Part shown: in pieces, positions 51,412 through 59,858 of the stretch | Layout: every line of letters begins with the position of its first letter | Numbering within the stretch: position 1 is the first letter of the stretch | NCBI GenBank assembly: GCA_964427155.1 | Contig: CAYRSC010000015.1 | Span: 22,398 to 86,397 of the forward strand | Direction of reading: 5' to 3' | Source: Desulfothermus sp964427155 | Lineage (GTDB): Bacteria; Desulfobacterota; Desulfovibrionia; Desulfovibrionales; Desulfothermaceae | Length of the DNA: 64,000 nt | Notes under the pieces: generated by a model | What the model saw: the letters and a program-made list of their open reading frames with translations, nothing else | Databases searched by the model: none | Told to the model about the DNA's origin: nothing | Translations under genes and position numbers: made by a program

Positions 51412-53416
51412 TATATCCCCTTTTCTGTTGTTCTATGGCCTTTAAACGGGCCCGAGCGGCTTCTCTTTCGCTCTTTCTTCGGGCATCCCTTAACACATCC
51501 CGAAAGATATTCCTGGCCACAATAAGGTTTCCCTTTCTCTCATATATGAGACCTGCCCGATATAAGGCAGTAATGGACCAGATGTATTGGTCTTTGTAGT
51601 ACCAGTAAACCTTTAAATATCTATCTATGGCCAGGTCTTCTTTTCCCAATTGCTCATCCCCCTCTGCAAGCCAGAAAAGTATCTCTGCCTGCATGGCCCT
51701 AGAAAGCCTTTTTTTGTGATGCCACAGATATAAAAGAAAATTCTGCGCCACCTTCCACCTCTGGGTCTGTTGGGCATAGAGGGCTATTTTTAAAAAATTC
51801 ATAGGGGGGACCTGGTTGGGGGAAAACTCAAGGAGTTTTTCATAGTAGGAGAGGGCCCCCTCTCTATCTCCTTTTTTATCCAGAAGGCGGGCCATGAGTA
51901 AGTAGTATTTAGTAACCAGTGCAGGGGTAAGATGCTCAAAGGTAAACATCCCTATATAGCTCTGGGCACGTATCACATCTCCTCTATCCAGTTCAAGTTG
52001 GGCCAAAGAAAGAAGACTCTGTTTCCCTGCGGGGGTGGAGGGATATAACATAGCCAGATATTTCAAGCAAGAATACCTTGTAGTTTTGTTAGTAAGGAGT
52101 TCTCTTTTTAGATAGGCATAATATAATAACATATCCAGGGGATAATCTTTGATCCTTTTCTCCACTTCACTATAAGGGGTATCAAAAGGGGCTGTTATCC
52201 CATATAAAGATACATCAAAAGGCTGAAGCACAATCAGGGCACATCTCCAGGCATCTCTCATAGAGGGTGAAGTTATCATAGGGGGATCAGGCATCAGTAG
52301 GAGGGATATCTTCAGGGATAGGGGGAGGGAAGATAGGAGAGTAGGGGAGAGGAGCCTTTTTACCTCATTGTAATCACCAACTAACAATAGATAGGAGATC
52401 CTGAATTTTTCTATAAATCGCTTTTGAAAGGGAGAAATAAGGGGAGAATTAAGTTCCCTCTTTAGAAGTGAGAGGGCCAGGGTAGGAGAGAGGGATAAGA
52501 GCCTATGCTGGAATGCCCTTATCCCTTCTTTAGCAGGGACACAAATGCTCCAATTTATGCCCCCTTCCTTTCCCTTTATCTCACTCAGCAGGGATGGAAG
52601 GATCTCCACCAGGGCATCCAGCTTGGGATAAGTTTTCTGTAGGGATGGGGCATTACCTTCCCCTTTTATGAGGCTCAAGAGGTAGAAAAGGCTTTGGGTT
52701 TGATATTTTTTGGGTAAGGAAGATGCAAGCTCCTGGGCAGTTTTATAGTCTTGAAGGGATATGCGGGCAAAAAACCGAATAAGGACATCTCTTATAGGAG
52801 CAGAGGTGGGTACCGGTACAGTAAGCCTTTCCCTGGAAAGAAGAGAGCACACTCCCACACACACCTCCCAGAGGTGGGACCGATTCCATAACAGTCTTCC
52901 AGTGAGGACCACGTTCTCCAGAGATGAGATCTCCTCTTTATCCACAATATATTGTGCCCCATATATATAGTCCCATATCCATCTCCGTATGGCACCTTCC
53001 CAGAAGGAGGCAAGAGCGGGTGTCAACATCATTTGTTTTGTGGTAAGGTAATCCCTTGCCCTGGCATAATAGATAAGAGAATCTTTAAAATCCAGCTCCA
53101 TCCTATAGGCATCCCCCAACAATAATAATCGCCGTCCTTCATATATTCCTGAAAATTTCTTATACCTTAACATCTTAATAACCTGGTTTGCCTTGCCTAA
53201 ACGAAGTTGTATCTGAGCAAGCTCAAGGAGCACCCCTGGAGAAGGGGAGCCTTTATTATTAGAAAACTCAGCCGCAAGGGCCTCATATGCCCCATATCTT
53301 TGTATTAGTTTTTTAAATCCCTTTTCTGGATTTGCTCCAGCAAAGGAAAATTCACATATCATCAGGACAAGAAATACCGCCATCATCCCCTTGAAAATTG
53401 GACCTTTTTTCATCAT
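51389..53416 (-). CDS. Large exported TPR-like repeat protein, unknown function
   Basis: 675 residues with a signal peptide (about 9-26, FKGMMAVFLVLMICEFSFAG). The rest is helical; TPR-like units are recognisable near 60-125 (LLELAQIQLRLGKANQVIKML, RRLLLLGDAYRMELDFKDSLIYYARA), 470-560 (LLSLAQLELDRGDVIRAQSYI, YLLMARLLDKKGDREGALSYYEKLLE) and 590-660 (ILFWLAEGDEQLGKEDLAIDRYLKVY, ALYRAGLIYERKGNLIVARNIFRDVL). It resembles periplasmic scaffolds such as those of envelope assembly or lytic transglycosylase-like TPR regions, but no catalytic domain is seen. It is a single-gene unit. Confidence 0.8.
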   Translation of the reverse strand: MMKKGPIFKGMMAVFLVLMICEFSFAGANPEKGFKKLIQRYGAYEALAAEFSNNKGSPSPGVLLELAQIQLRLGKANQVIKMLRYKKFSGIYEGRRLLLLGDAYRMELDFKDSLIYYARARDYLTTKQMMLTPALASFWEGAIRRWIWDYIYGAQYIVDKEEISSLENVVLTGRLLWNRSHLWEVCVGVCSLLSRERLTVPVPTSAPIRDVLIRFFARISLQDYKTAQELASSLPKKYQTQSLFYLLSLIKGEGNAPSLQKTYPKLDALVEILPSLLSEIKGKEGGINWSICVPAKEGIRAFQHRLLSLSPTLALSLLKRELNSPLISPFQKRFIEKFRISYLLLVGDYNEVKRLLSPTLLSSLPLSLKISLLLMPDPPMITSPSMRDAWRCALIVLQPFDVSLYGITAPFDTPYSEVEKRIKDYPLDMLLYYAYLKRELLTNKTTRYSCLKYLAMLYPSTPAGKQSLLSLAQLELDRGDVIRAQSYIGMFTFEHLTPALVTKYYLLMARLLDKKGDREGALSYYEKLLEFSPNQVPPMNFLKIALYAQQTQRWKVAQNFLLYLWHHKKRLSRAMQAEILFWLAEGDEQLGKEDLAIDRYLKVYWYYKDQYIWSITALYRAGLIYERKGNLIVARNIFRDVLRDARRKSEREAARARLKAIEQQKRGYTTSPYLF

Positions 53417-53735
53417 AGTGATTGCATCCTTGGTTTAATTTAGTTAAACACAAAATTTTAGTTTAATATTTTTAAACAAAAAAAATAATATCAAAATAAT
53501 ATCCTCATTTCTCACTCAAAAAAAAAGAGCCTTATTTACTGTTATCCGCTCCCTTGGCTCCCTATTTTAGATCAGCCTTTGTTGGTCAGCACGACTCAAT
53601 GATTTGCAAACAAACAAAACAATCTAAACCTTTCAAGGAAGGGATAGAAGTTGTGCTGATTTTCTCTACTTTTTTGTTTGAATATAAAAGTTTACATAAT
53701 ATTCATTATGAGACAATTCTAATAAGGGTAAGGTC
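53417..53735. other. Intergenic region between marC and the TPR gene
   Basis: AT-rich, 319 bp, no supported gene. It has poly-A tracts near 53477-53485 and 53517-53527 and a widely spaced TCAGCAC/GTGCTGA pair (near 53587 and 53655). The promoter of the TPR gene is presumably at the left end; no clear consensus is seen. Confidence 0.3.
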
Positions 53736-54365
53736 TCAAATCTTAAATGCCCCATGAATTCCCTCTATGAGCATCTGGGTCCCAATTACCGCGAGGATTA
53801 GTCCCATCATCCTGGTTATTACCCCAAGGGCATTATTTCCAATAAAGGTTACAAACCTCTCTCCAAAGACAAAAAAAAGATATGTTATGATACATAGCAG
53901 TCCAAACATGGCGATGGTAATCACCATATCAACCATCCCACCTGCGGCATAATTCATGGCAGTGGTTATGGTGCCAGGTCCCGCAAGTATGGGCATGGCC
54001 AATGGAGATACAGCAATGCTCAGCTCTGCCTCTCGGGCATGTTTCTTGTCCCGTGCACTTGGATGATGGACACTGGAGTGATTTCCCTGGAGCATATGAA
54101 AACCAATCAAGAGTACTAAAAGTCCACCAGTTATCCTGAAGGCCGCAAGGGTTATTCCAAACATGGCAAATATTAGTTTTCCAGTTATGGCAAATACCAA
54201 AACTATGATAAATGCCAGCATAAGGGAACGAAAGGCTATGGCCCGTACGGTCTCCTGGTCGTCCCCAGCAGTAAGCCCCAGGAATATAGGCACATTGGCT
54301 ATGGGATTCATGATGGCAAAAAACCCCATAAAGATGGTAGCACCTTCCATGAGGATATCTTTCAT
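53736..54365 (-). CDS. MarC-family integral membrane protein
   Basis: 209 residues from ATG 54365, selected because GTAAAGGAGATG lies upstream and the earlier frame overlaps lolA. Six membrane helices; GFFAIMNPIANVPIFLGLT near 15 and SPLAMPILAGPGTITTAMNYA near 118 are the MarC signatures, and FGITLAAFRITGGLLVLLIGFHML lies between. The family's transport role is not settled; despite its name MarC is not needed for multiple antibiotic resistance. Confidence 0.92.
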   Translation of the reverse strand: MKDILMEGATIFMGFFAIMNPIANVPIFLGLTAGDDQETVRAIAFRSLMLAFIIVLVFAITGKLIFAMFGITLAAFRITGGLLVLLIGFHMLQGNHSSVHHPSARDKKHAREAELSIAVSPLAMPILAGPGTITTAMNYAAGGMVDMVITIAMFGLLCIITYLFFVFGERFVTFIGNNALGVITRMMGLILAVIGTQMLIEGIHGAFKI

Positions 54366-54402
54366 CTCTTCAACATCTCCTTTACTTATTTTGTTTGCTC
54401 CT

Positions 54403-55080
54403 CTATTGTCCCCCTCCAGGGACACCTTCCAGGATCTGGGTATCTTTATTAGGTCTAAAGACAAATAGACCAGGGTCCAGACCTTGATTTATAACAGTGT
54501 TTTTTAAGGTGATGGTATTGGTATTTCCAAAGAAATCTATTATCTCTATCTGATGGATAAGGTTTTCCCTGCTTATCCAGAGATACACAAGTACCATATT
54601 GGGTTCCGGCCTATGGGGAATCAATTTGTATTTTTTATACGGACCCTTAGATATATCCTCTTTACTCAACACAAATTCTCTGCTTATATTTATCTTACCA
54701 CTTATCAAGTCCAATATGGTGCGGGAGTCTGCAACATCTTTGAGACGATATTTGTAGGCTATATTGTCACCAGGGATATAGTCCCATACTACATCTCCGC
54801 TTACAAAGAGGATCTCCTTCTCTGGAGAGATTGTTTCCCATCTTATTTTTAATGTACCCTTTTTCTTTAATATAAAGATTTTCCCTTTTCTTATAGTGGT
54901 TTCATGACTTAAATGATTTGTCAATTCCTGAATATATTCTGTTGATATAGAATGAATTTCATTGTATTTTTTTTGTAATATTAATCCTATATTGACATTG
55001 TTTGCCAGTGCAGTAAAAGAAAAGAATATATTCAAAAAGAAAACTAAAGGAAATACCAAATATACCTTAAGATTATTCAT
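54403..55080 (-). CDS. lolA: Outer-membrane lipoprotein carrier LolA
   Basis: 225 residues with a signal peptide (about 4-26, cut after ALA). The half-barrel pattern TEYIQELTNHLSHETTIRKGKIFILKKKGTLKIRWE near 45-80 and VVWDYIPGDNIAYKYRL near 97 fit LolA, which ferries lipoproteins across the periplasm. Together with lnt this confirms an outer-membrane lipoprotein pathway. 7 bp after the phosphodiester glycosidase gene. AT-rich at its 5' part. Confidence 0.85.
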   Translation of the reverse strand: MNNLKVYLVFPLVFFLNIFFSFTALANNVNIGLILQKKYNEIHSISTEYIQELTNHLSHETTIRKGKIFILKKKGTLKIRWETISPEKEILFVSGDVVWDYIPGDNIAYKYRLKDVADSRTILDLISGKINISREFVLSKEDISKGPYKKYKLIPHRPEPNMVLVYLWISRENLIHQIEIIDFFGNTNTITLKNTVINQGLDPGLFVFRPNKDTQILEGVPGGGQ

Positions 55081-55087
55081 GTACCTT

Positions 55088-55936
55088 TTATCTCCTATTT
55101 TTTAACTTTTTTATATTCTTTGAAATAACCCCTATTACATTTGGAACTCTATGAGACATAATCTCCCTCTCTAAGAGATTAAAGCTACTATATCCAACTA
55201 TTGATTTTTCAAATCCATGAATTTTTATATACATCCCTGCTGTTTTTCCTCCCTCAGTAAATATACACCCTGCAATATTAAGTGGTAAAGATAATAAAAT
55301 ATCATTTAATTCATGCATAGAAATAGGTTTTAAACTAAAAATAAATAGTATTTTATGGAGGTTATCTATTCCTATAGCAGAGACACTATAGGTTCTATCG
55401 CTTTTCTTCCACAAATTTTTTCTATTTTTACTTATCATCCTGAAACTTTGTACCACACAGTCATACTGGGAAAGAAGTCTTTTCCATCCTGGTTCCCCCT
55501 TTTCTATAATAGTAGCAAAGGGGAGAGACTTTTTCAGGGGAGCAAACACAAAAAATCCACCAAAATGTTTATGTATAAGGGATTGATTCACATACCCCTC
55601 TCCCCTCATATACCCAGTACTGGTAGTATAGTCCTTCCAGAACATACTCGCATTTATGGCAGCCACCAGATGATATCTCTCCACCCATTGTTTCAGTGTC
55701 AACGGACCTGTGCCCTCTCTAGCACACATCAGGAGCACCAGTCGGTAAAAATGGGGATCTATCTTGAGGACAGAAATGCTATAGGGAGAATGAGAGGCAG
55801 AGGTAGTACCCTTAAAAGATGCAAAAAAGAGCCCCTTTTTTAGCGTATGCCATGGAGATATTCGGGCACTACACACCACAGCCCCATAGAGTATCACCAG
55901 CAGGGACAGTGCCATCCCCTTCCAGGATCTTATCAT
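55088..55936 (-). CDS. Exported phosphodiester glycosidase (NAGPA/DUF2233) family protein
   Basis: 282 residues with an N-terminal signal or anchor (about 8-24). YSISVLKIDPHFYRLVLLM, LVAAINASMFW near 90, GYMRGEGYVNQS near 108, FFVFAP near 130, and the C-terminal AGCIFTEGGKTAGMYI near 230 correspond to the NAGPA-like domain (usually NGGfF, GGp.a). Members cleave N-acetylglucosamine phosphodiesters in mammals and act on envelope polysaccharides in bacteria. It lies between dapB and lolA with no gap to dapB, hinting at a cell-envelope role. Confidence 0.75.
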   Translation of the reverse strand: MIRSWKGMALSLLVILYGAVVCSARISPWHTLKKGLFFASFKGTTSASHSPYSISVLKIDPHFYRLVLLMCAREGTGPLTLKQWVERYHLVAAINASMFWKDYTTSTGYMRGEGYVNQSLIHKHFGGFFVFAPLKKSLPFATIIEKGEPGWKRLLSQYDCVVQSFRMISKNRKNLWKKSDRTYSVSAIGIDNLHKILFIFSLKPISMHELNDILLSLPLNIAGCIFTEGGKTAGMYIKIHGFEKSIVGYSSFNLLEREIMSHRVPNVIGVISKNIKKLKNRR

Positions 55937-56731
55937 TTATATTTCCTGATTAGATAGCATGTGGGTCATGGTATAAAGGGTCCCCGCAGACCTGTTCACC
56001 AGCCATTTGGTTGCCCTTATGGCCCCGCGGGCAAAGGTTTCCCTGGAATGGGCCCTGTGGGTGATCTCCAATCTCTCTCCTGGTCCCAGAAGATATATGT
56101 TATGGTCTCCCACCACATCTCCTCCCCTGAGGGTCTGGACCCCTATCTCTTTCCTAGGTCTCTCCCCTATCATTCCCTTTCTCGCATAGGTGAGGGCATC
56201 TTCTCCCCATCCCTTTGCCTCAAGTAAAACCTGGGCCAGTTTCACAGCAGTTCCACTAGGGGCATCTTTCTTAAATTTATGATGTATCTCACATATCTCA
56301 ATATCATAATCCTCTCCCAGCATATCCACCAGCATGGGAAGTATCTTAAAGAGCACATTTATTCCCACACTCATATTGGGGGCCCAAAAGATAAGGTTTC
56401 TCATGGCCGCCCTCTTCAAAAGGTCCATCTGCTCTTCTGTGAGTCCAGTGGTACCTATCACCATTGGATTCCCGTGGGCCATGGCCGTTTCCACATTCTT
56501 CTGGGTGACCTGGGGATAGGTAAAATCTATTATTACTGCAGAGGGAAATGCTTCACAGGCCTCTTCAATGGAAGTTCCACAGAGATCTGCCTCCACTCCT
56601 ATCTCCTTTATCTTTTCCTCTTTTTCCACCAATGCCACCAAAGACATATCCGCATCCTCTTTAACCAGTCTAGAAATAATAGACCCCATCCTCCCTGCGG
56701 CGCCTGTAACTATCACCTCTATTTTAGACAT
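55937..56731 (-). CDS. dapB: 4-hydroxy-tetrahydrodipicolinate reductase
   Basis: 264 residues. VTGAAGRMGSIISRLV near 8 binds NAD(P)H, VIGTTGLTEEQ near 91, NMSVGINVLFKI near 118 and the catalytic EIHHKFKKDAPSGTAVKLAQ near 147-167 (His-His, Lys) are all present. It reduces the tetrahydrodipicolinate precursor in lysine/diaminopimelate synthesis. Three bases separate it from ligA. Confidence 0.96.
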   Translation of the reverse strand: MSKIEVIVTGAAGRMGSIISRLVKEDADMSLVALVEKEEKIKEIGVEADLCGTSIEEACEAFPSAVIIDFTYPQVTQKNVETAMAHGNPMVIGTTGLTEEQMDLLKRAAMRNLIFWAPNMSVGINVLFKILPMLVDMLGEDYDIEICEIHHKFKKDAPSGTAVKLAQVLLEAKGWGEDALTYARKGMIGERPRKEIGVQTLRGGDVVGDHNIYLLGPGERLEITHRAHSRETFARGAIRATKWLVNRSAGTLYTMTHMLSNQEI

Positions 56732-56733
56732 CT

Positions 56734-58776
56734 TTATCCTCCTGTTCCTTTTAAGAGATTAAAAAATTCCTCTTCAGAGATGGTCCTCACTCCCAGTCTT
56801 TTTGCCCTCTCAAACTTTGAGCCTGGATCTTCCCCCACCACCACATAATCTATGTTTCTGGAGACACTGCTCTTCACCACTCCTCCTGCGCCTTCCACCA
56901 GTTCCTTTGCCCTTCTCCTGGACAATCTCTGAAGCCTTCCTGTAAATACAAAGCTCTTTCCCTCAAGGGAACCTCTCTTGTCCGTATCCCCCCTTCTACC
57001 CTCCCCTCCCCTGGGCCATACCCCTATCTTTTTAAACTTTTCAAGGAGGAATTTATTTTCTGGGTTTCTAAAAAAGGAAGATATGGAGCGCGCCACCTCC
57101 GGTCCAATATCCCTTATTTTCATAAGCTCTTCTTCGCTGGCCTCCATTAGTCTCTCCATGGAGCCAAAGTGGCGTGCCAGAAGCCTGGCAGTCTGTTCCC
57201 CCACCATCCTTATGCCCAGGGCAGAGATAAACCTCTCCAGGGAGATATCCTCTCTGGCCCTCCCTATAGAGGTAAGCATGTTCTCGGCGAGTTTCTCCCC
57301 CATCCTCTCCAGATGAATAATATCTTCCTTTTTGAGAAGAAACAGGTCAGCAAAGTCCTTTACAATCCCTTTATCCACAAATATCTCTATCCACTTCTCC
57401 CCTATCCCCTGGATATCCAATCCTGACTTTGATACGAAATGCATAAGCCCCCTTTTTAATCTGGCGGGACAGGAGGCATTTATACATCTATGGGCCACCT
57501 CCCCTTCTGGCCTTACCACTTCAGAATTACATACTGGACATCTGGAGGGGAACCTAAAGGGCCTTTCTCTACCTGTGCGTCTTTCCCTAATGGACCTTAC
57601 TATCTCAGGGATTACATTCCCTGCCCTCTGTACAATCACCCAGTCACCTATCCTTATATCTTTTGCCCTTATCTCATCCTCATTATGCAAAGTTGCCCTT
57701 CTTACCACTACCCCCCCTATGGCCACTGGCCTCAAGATGGCCACTGGAGTGAGCACCCCTGTCCTCCCCACCTGAACCACTATATCCTCCACCACAGTCT
57801 CCCCCTGTTCCGCCTTAAATTTTATGGCAATTGCCCACCTGGGGGATCTAGCGGTATTTCCAAGGCGTCTCTGTTGGCTCAGGGAATCCACCTTACACAC
57901 CACCCCATCCACCTCAAATGGAAAGGAATCCCTTTCCATTTCTATCTGTTGAAAATACTTAAATACCTCTGTGTAATTGGTGCAGAGCCTTGCCCTGGGG
58001 ACTGTGGCAAAACCAAGCTCTTTCAGGGAGTGCATTATCTCGTGGTGATAGGCCCACTCATGTCCCCCCTTCTCCCATTCCACCACTCCTATGCCATAGG
58101 CAAAAAAATGTAATGGCCTAGATGCTGTTATACGGGGATCTAGTTGTCTAATGGAGCCTGCTGCGGCATTTCTGGGATTGGCAAAGGTCTTTTGCTTACT
58201 CTCCAACTGCTTTTTATTGAGAAGTAAAAAGTCTTTCTTAGAGATAACCACCTCTCCCCTCACCTCCAGATAGGAGGGCATATCCTCCACCTCCCTCAAC
58301 ACTAAAGGCACATTCTTTATGGTCTTGACATTTTCTGTGACATCTTCCCCCACAAATCCATCTCCCCTGGTGGCGGCACCTGCATATCTCCCCCTCTCAT
58401 ATATTATCTCTATGGCAAGCCCATCTAACTTTGGATCCGTCCAAAAGGCTATCTCCTCCCCAGGGAGCAACCTCTTTAATCTCTCCACATACTCCATCCA
58501 TCCTTCTTCCGTAAAGACATTGTCCAGCCCATACATTGGAAGGGTGTGCGGTCTCTCCTTGAATTCCTCCAAGGGAGGCCCTCCAATCTTTTGGGTGGGG
58601 GAATAAGGAGACCTAAATTGGGGATAGCTCTCTTCCAGTTTCTTCAGTTCATTAAATAACTGGTCATACTCTCCATCTGAGATCTCAGGGTCGTCCAGGA
58701 CATAATAACGATAGTTGTGATATTCTATCTCCCTTCGGAGTTCTTCAATGCGTTTTTTTATTTGCTGGATATTCAT
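56734..58776 (-). CDS. ligA: NAD-dependent DNA ligase
   Basis: 680 residues from ATG 58776, ten bases after the upstream stop; there is no Shine-Dalgarno, so re-initiation after the channel gene is likely. Adenylation domain with the nucleotidyl lysine in DPKLDGLAIEIIY near 117, OB fold, a four-cysteine zinc finger (CPVCNSEVV, HRCINASCPARL near 412-435), helix-hairpin-helix repeats near 450-580 and a C-terminal BRCT domain (GKSFVFTGRLQRLSR near 605). It joins Okazaki fragments and repair nicks. Confidence 0.97.
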   Translation of the reverse strand: MNIQQIKKRIEELRREIEYHNYRYYVLDDPEISDGEYDQLFNELKKLEESYPQFRSPYSPTQKIGGPPLEEFKERPHTLPMYGLDNVFTEEGWMEYVERLKRLLPGEEIAFWTDPKLDGLAIEIIYERGRYAGAATRGDGFVGEDVTENVKTIKNVPLVLREVEDMPSYLEVRGEVVISKKDFLLLNKKQLESKQKTFANPRNAAAGSIRQLDPRITASRPLHFFAYGIGVVEWEKGGHEWAYHHEIMHSLKELGFATVPRARLCTNYTEVFKYFQQIEMERDSFPFEVDGVVCKVDSLSQQRRLGNTARSPRWAIAIKFKAEQGETVVEDIVVQVGRTGVLTPVAILRPVAIGGVVVRRATLHNEDEIRAKDIRIGDWVIVQRAGNVIPEIVRSIRERRTGRERPFRFPSRCPVCNSEVVRPEGEVAHRCINASCPARLKRGLMHFVSKSGLDIQGIGEKWIEIFVDKGIVKDFADLFLLKKEDIIHLERMGEKLAENMLTSIGRAREDISLERFISALGIRMVGEQTARLLARHFGSMERLMEASEEELMKIRDIGPEVARSISSFFRNPENKFLLEKFKKIGVWPRGGEGRRGDTDKRGSLEGKSFVFTGRLQRLSRRRAKELVEGAGGVVKSSVSRNIDYVVVGEDPGSKFERAKRLGVRTISEEEFFNLLKGTGG

Positions 58777-58786
58777 AGGCAAAAAG

Positions 58787-59845
58787 TTAAAGCATTGCTT
58801 TAAACTTTGTAAGGTCTGTCTTTTTTCCCACCACAATAAGGGTGTCTTCTTCAGCGAGCACCTCCTGGGCCTGGGGATTATATATCATGGTCCCATCCTT
58901 TTTTTTGATGGCTATAATAATAAGGTTAAATCTGGGCCTCAATTGAGATTCCAGTAAATTTTTTCCCACGAGTTCACAGGATTCAGGTATGGTCACCTCC
59001 TCCATCTGAAGATTCAGGTCATTGCCGTGGATAGCCATATCCAGAAAGTTTATTACAGTGGGCCTCAGCACCAGTTGTGCCATCCTAAGTCCTCCCAAAA
59101 GGTGGGGCGTAAGTGCCCTGTCTGCCCCCGCCAACTCCAGCTTCTTTATTGACTCTTCACTCTCTGCCCGTGCAATTACAGTAATATTGGGACAAAATTG
59201 TTTTGCAGTAAGTGTAACATATACATTTTGTGCATCTGTATTTAATGCTGTGATAATAGCCCTGGCCCTCCTAAGTCCTGCCTTAAAAAGGACATAGTCA
59301 TGAGTTGCATCCCCCTGGACGTGAAATATCTTTTCTCTCTCCAGTTCTTCTATTGCCACAGGGTCATTTTCCACCACTACTGTTTTACATCCTTCTCTTA
59401 TAAGTTCCTTTGCCACAGTACTTCCTATCTTACCGTATCCACATACAATGTAGTGCTCTTTTAATAGGCTTATCCGTCTCTCCATCTTTTTCTTTCCCCA
59501 AAAAAGTTGAATTTTGCCTTCAATTAAGGCGTTAGTAAAGGAACCTATGATATAGGCATAGGACCCAACTCCCAAGAGGATAAGTATGGATGTGTGAAAC
59601 TTTCCCCTGTTGGAAAGCTCATGCACTTCCCTGAAACCCACAGTAGAAAGGGTTATTACCACCTGATAAAAGCTATCCAGAAAGTTCCATCCCTCAATGT
59701 GCATGAATATATACAGGCCATAGAGATAGACACAAAAGAGAAAAATAAATCCAATTACCAGGGGATAGAACTCTGAAAAAAAGTCTCTGGAGAGTCTTAT
59801 TTCTAAATTTTCTCTTATTCTGGAAAATATCTTTCTAGGAAGCAT
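58787..59845 (-). CDS. TrkA-domain potassium channel protein
   Basis: 352 residues: two membrane helices (about 27-48 and 85-107) around a pore segment, then TrkA_N/RCK (residues about 128-245, VCGYGKIGSTVAKEL with the Rossmann GxGxxG) and a TrkA_C domain (about 265-350). The pore reads TLSTVGFREV, so the second filter glycine of TVGYG is an arginine and the terminal D is an E. It is followed at once by ligA and preceded 13 bp by uvrB. Confidence 0.87.
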   Translation of the reverse strand: MLPRKIFSRIRENLEIRLSRDFFSEFYPLVIGFIFLFCVYLYGLYIFMHIEGWNFLDSFYQVVITLSTVGFREVHELSNRGKFHTSILILLGVGSYAYIIGSFTNALIEGKIQLFWGKKKMERRISLLKEHYIVCGYGKIGSTVAKELIREGCKTVVVENDPVAIEELEREKIFHVQGDATHDYVLFKAGLRRARAIITALNTDAQNVYVTLTAKQFCPNITVIARAESEESIKKLELAGADRALTPHLLGGLRMAQLVLRPTVINFLDMAIHGNDLNLQMEEVTIPESCELVGKNLLESQLRPRFNLIIIAIKKKDGTMIYNPQAQEVLAEEDTLIVVGKKTDLTKFKAML

Positions 59846-59858
59846 CTGGTATCCTTTT

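Noticed and set aside
53554..53757. Plus-strand frame of 67 codons between marC and the TPR gene
   Set aside because: AT-rich, no ribosome site, no family features, and it runs into marC.
58777..58836. Earlier start of LigA by 20 residues
   Set aside because: These codons overlap the channel gene end in another frame and do not resemble LigA, whose conserved N-terminus begins at the internal methionine.
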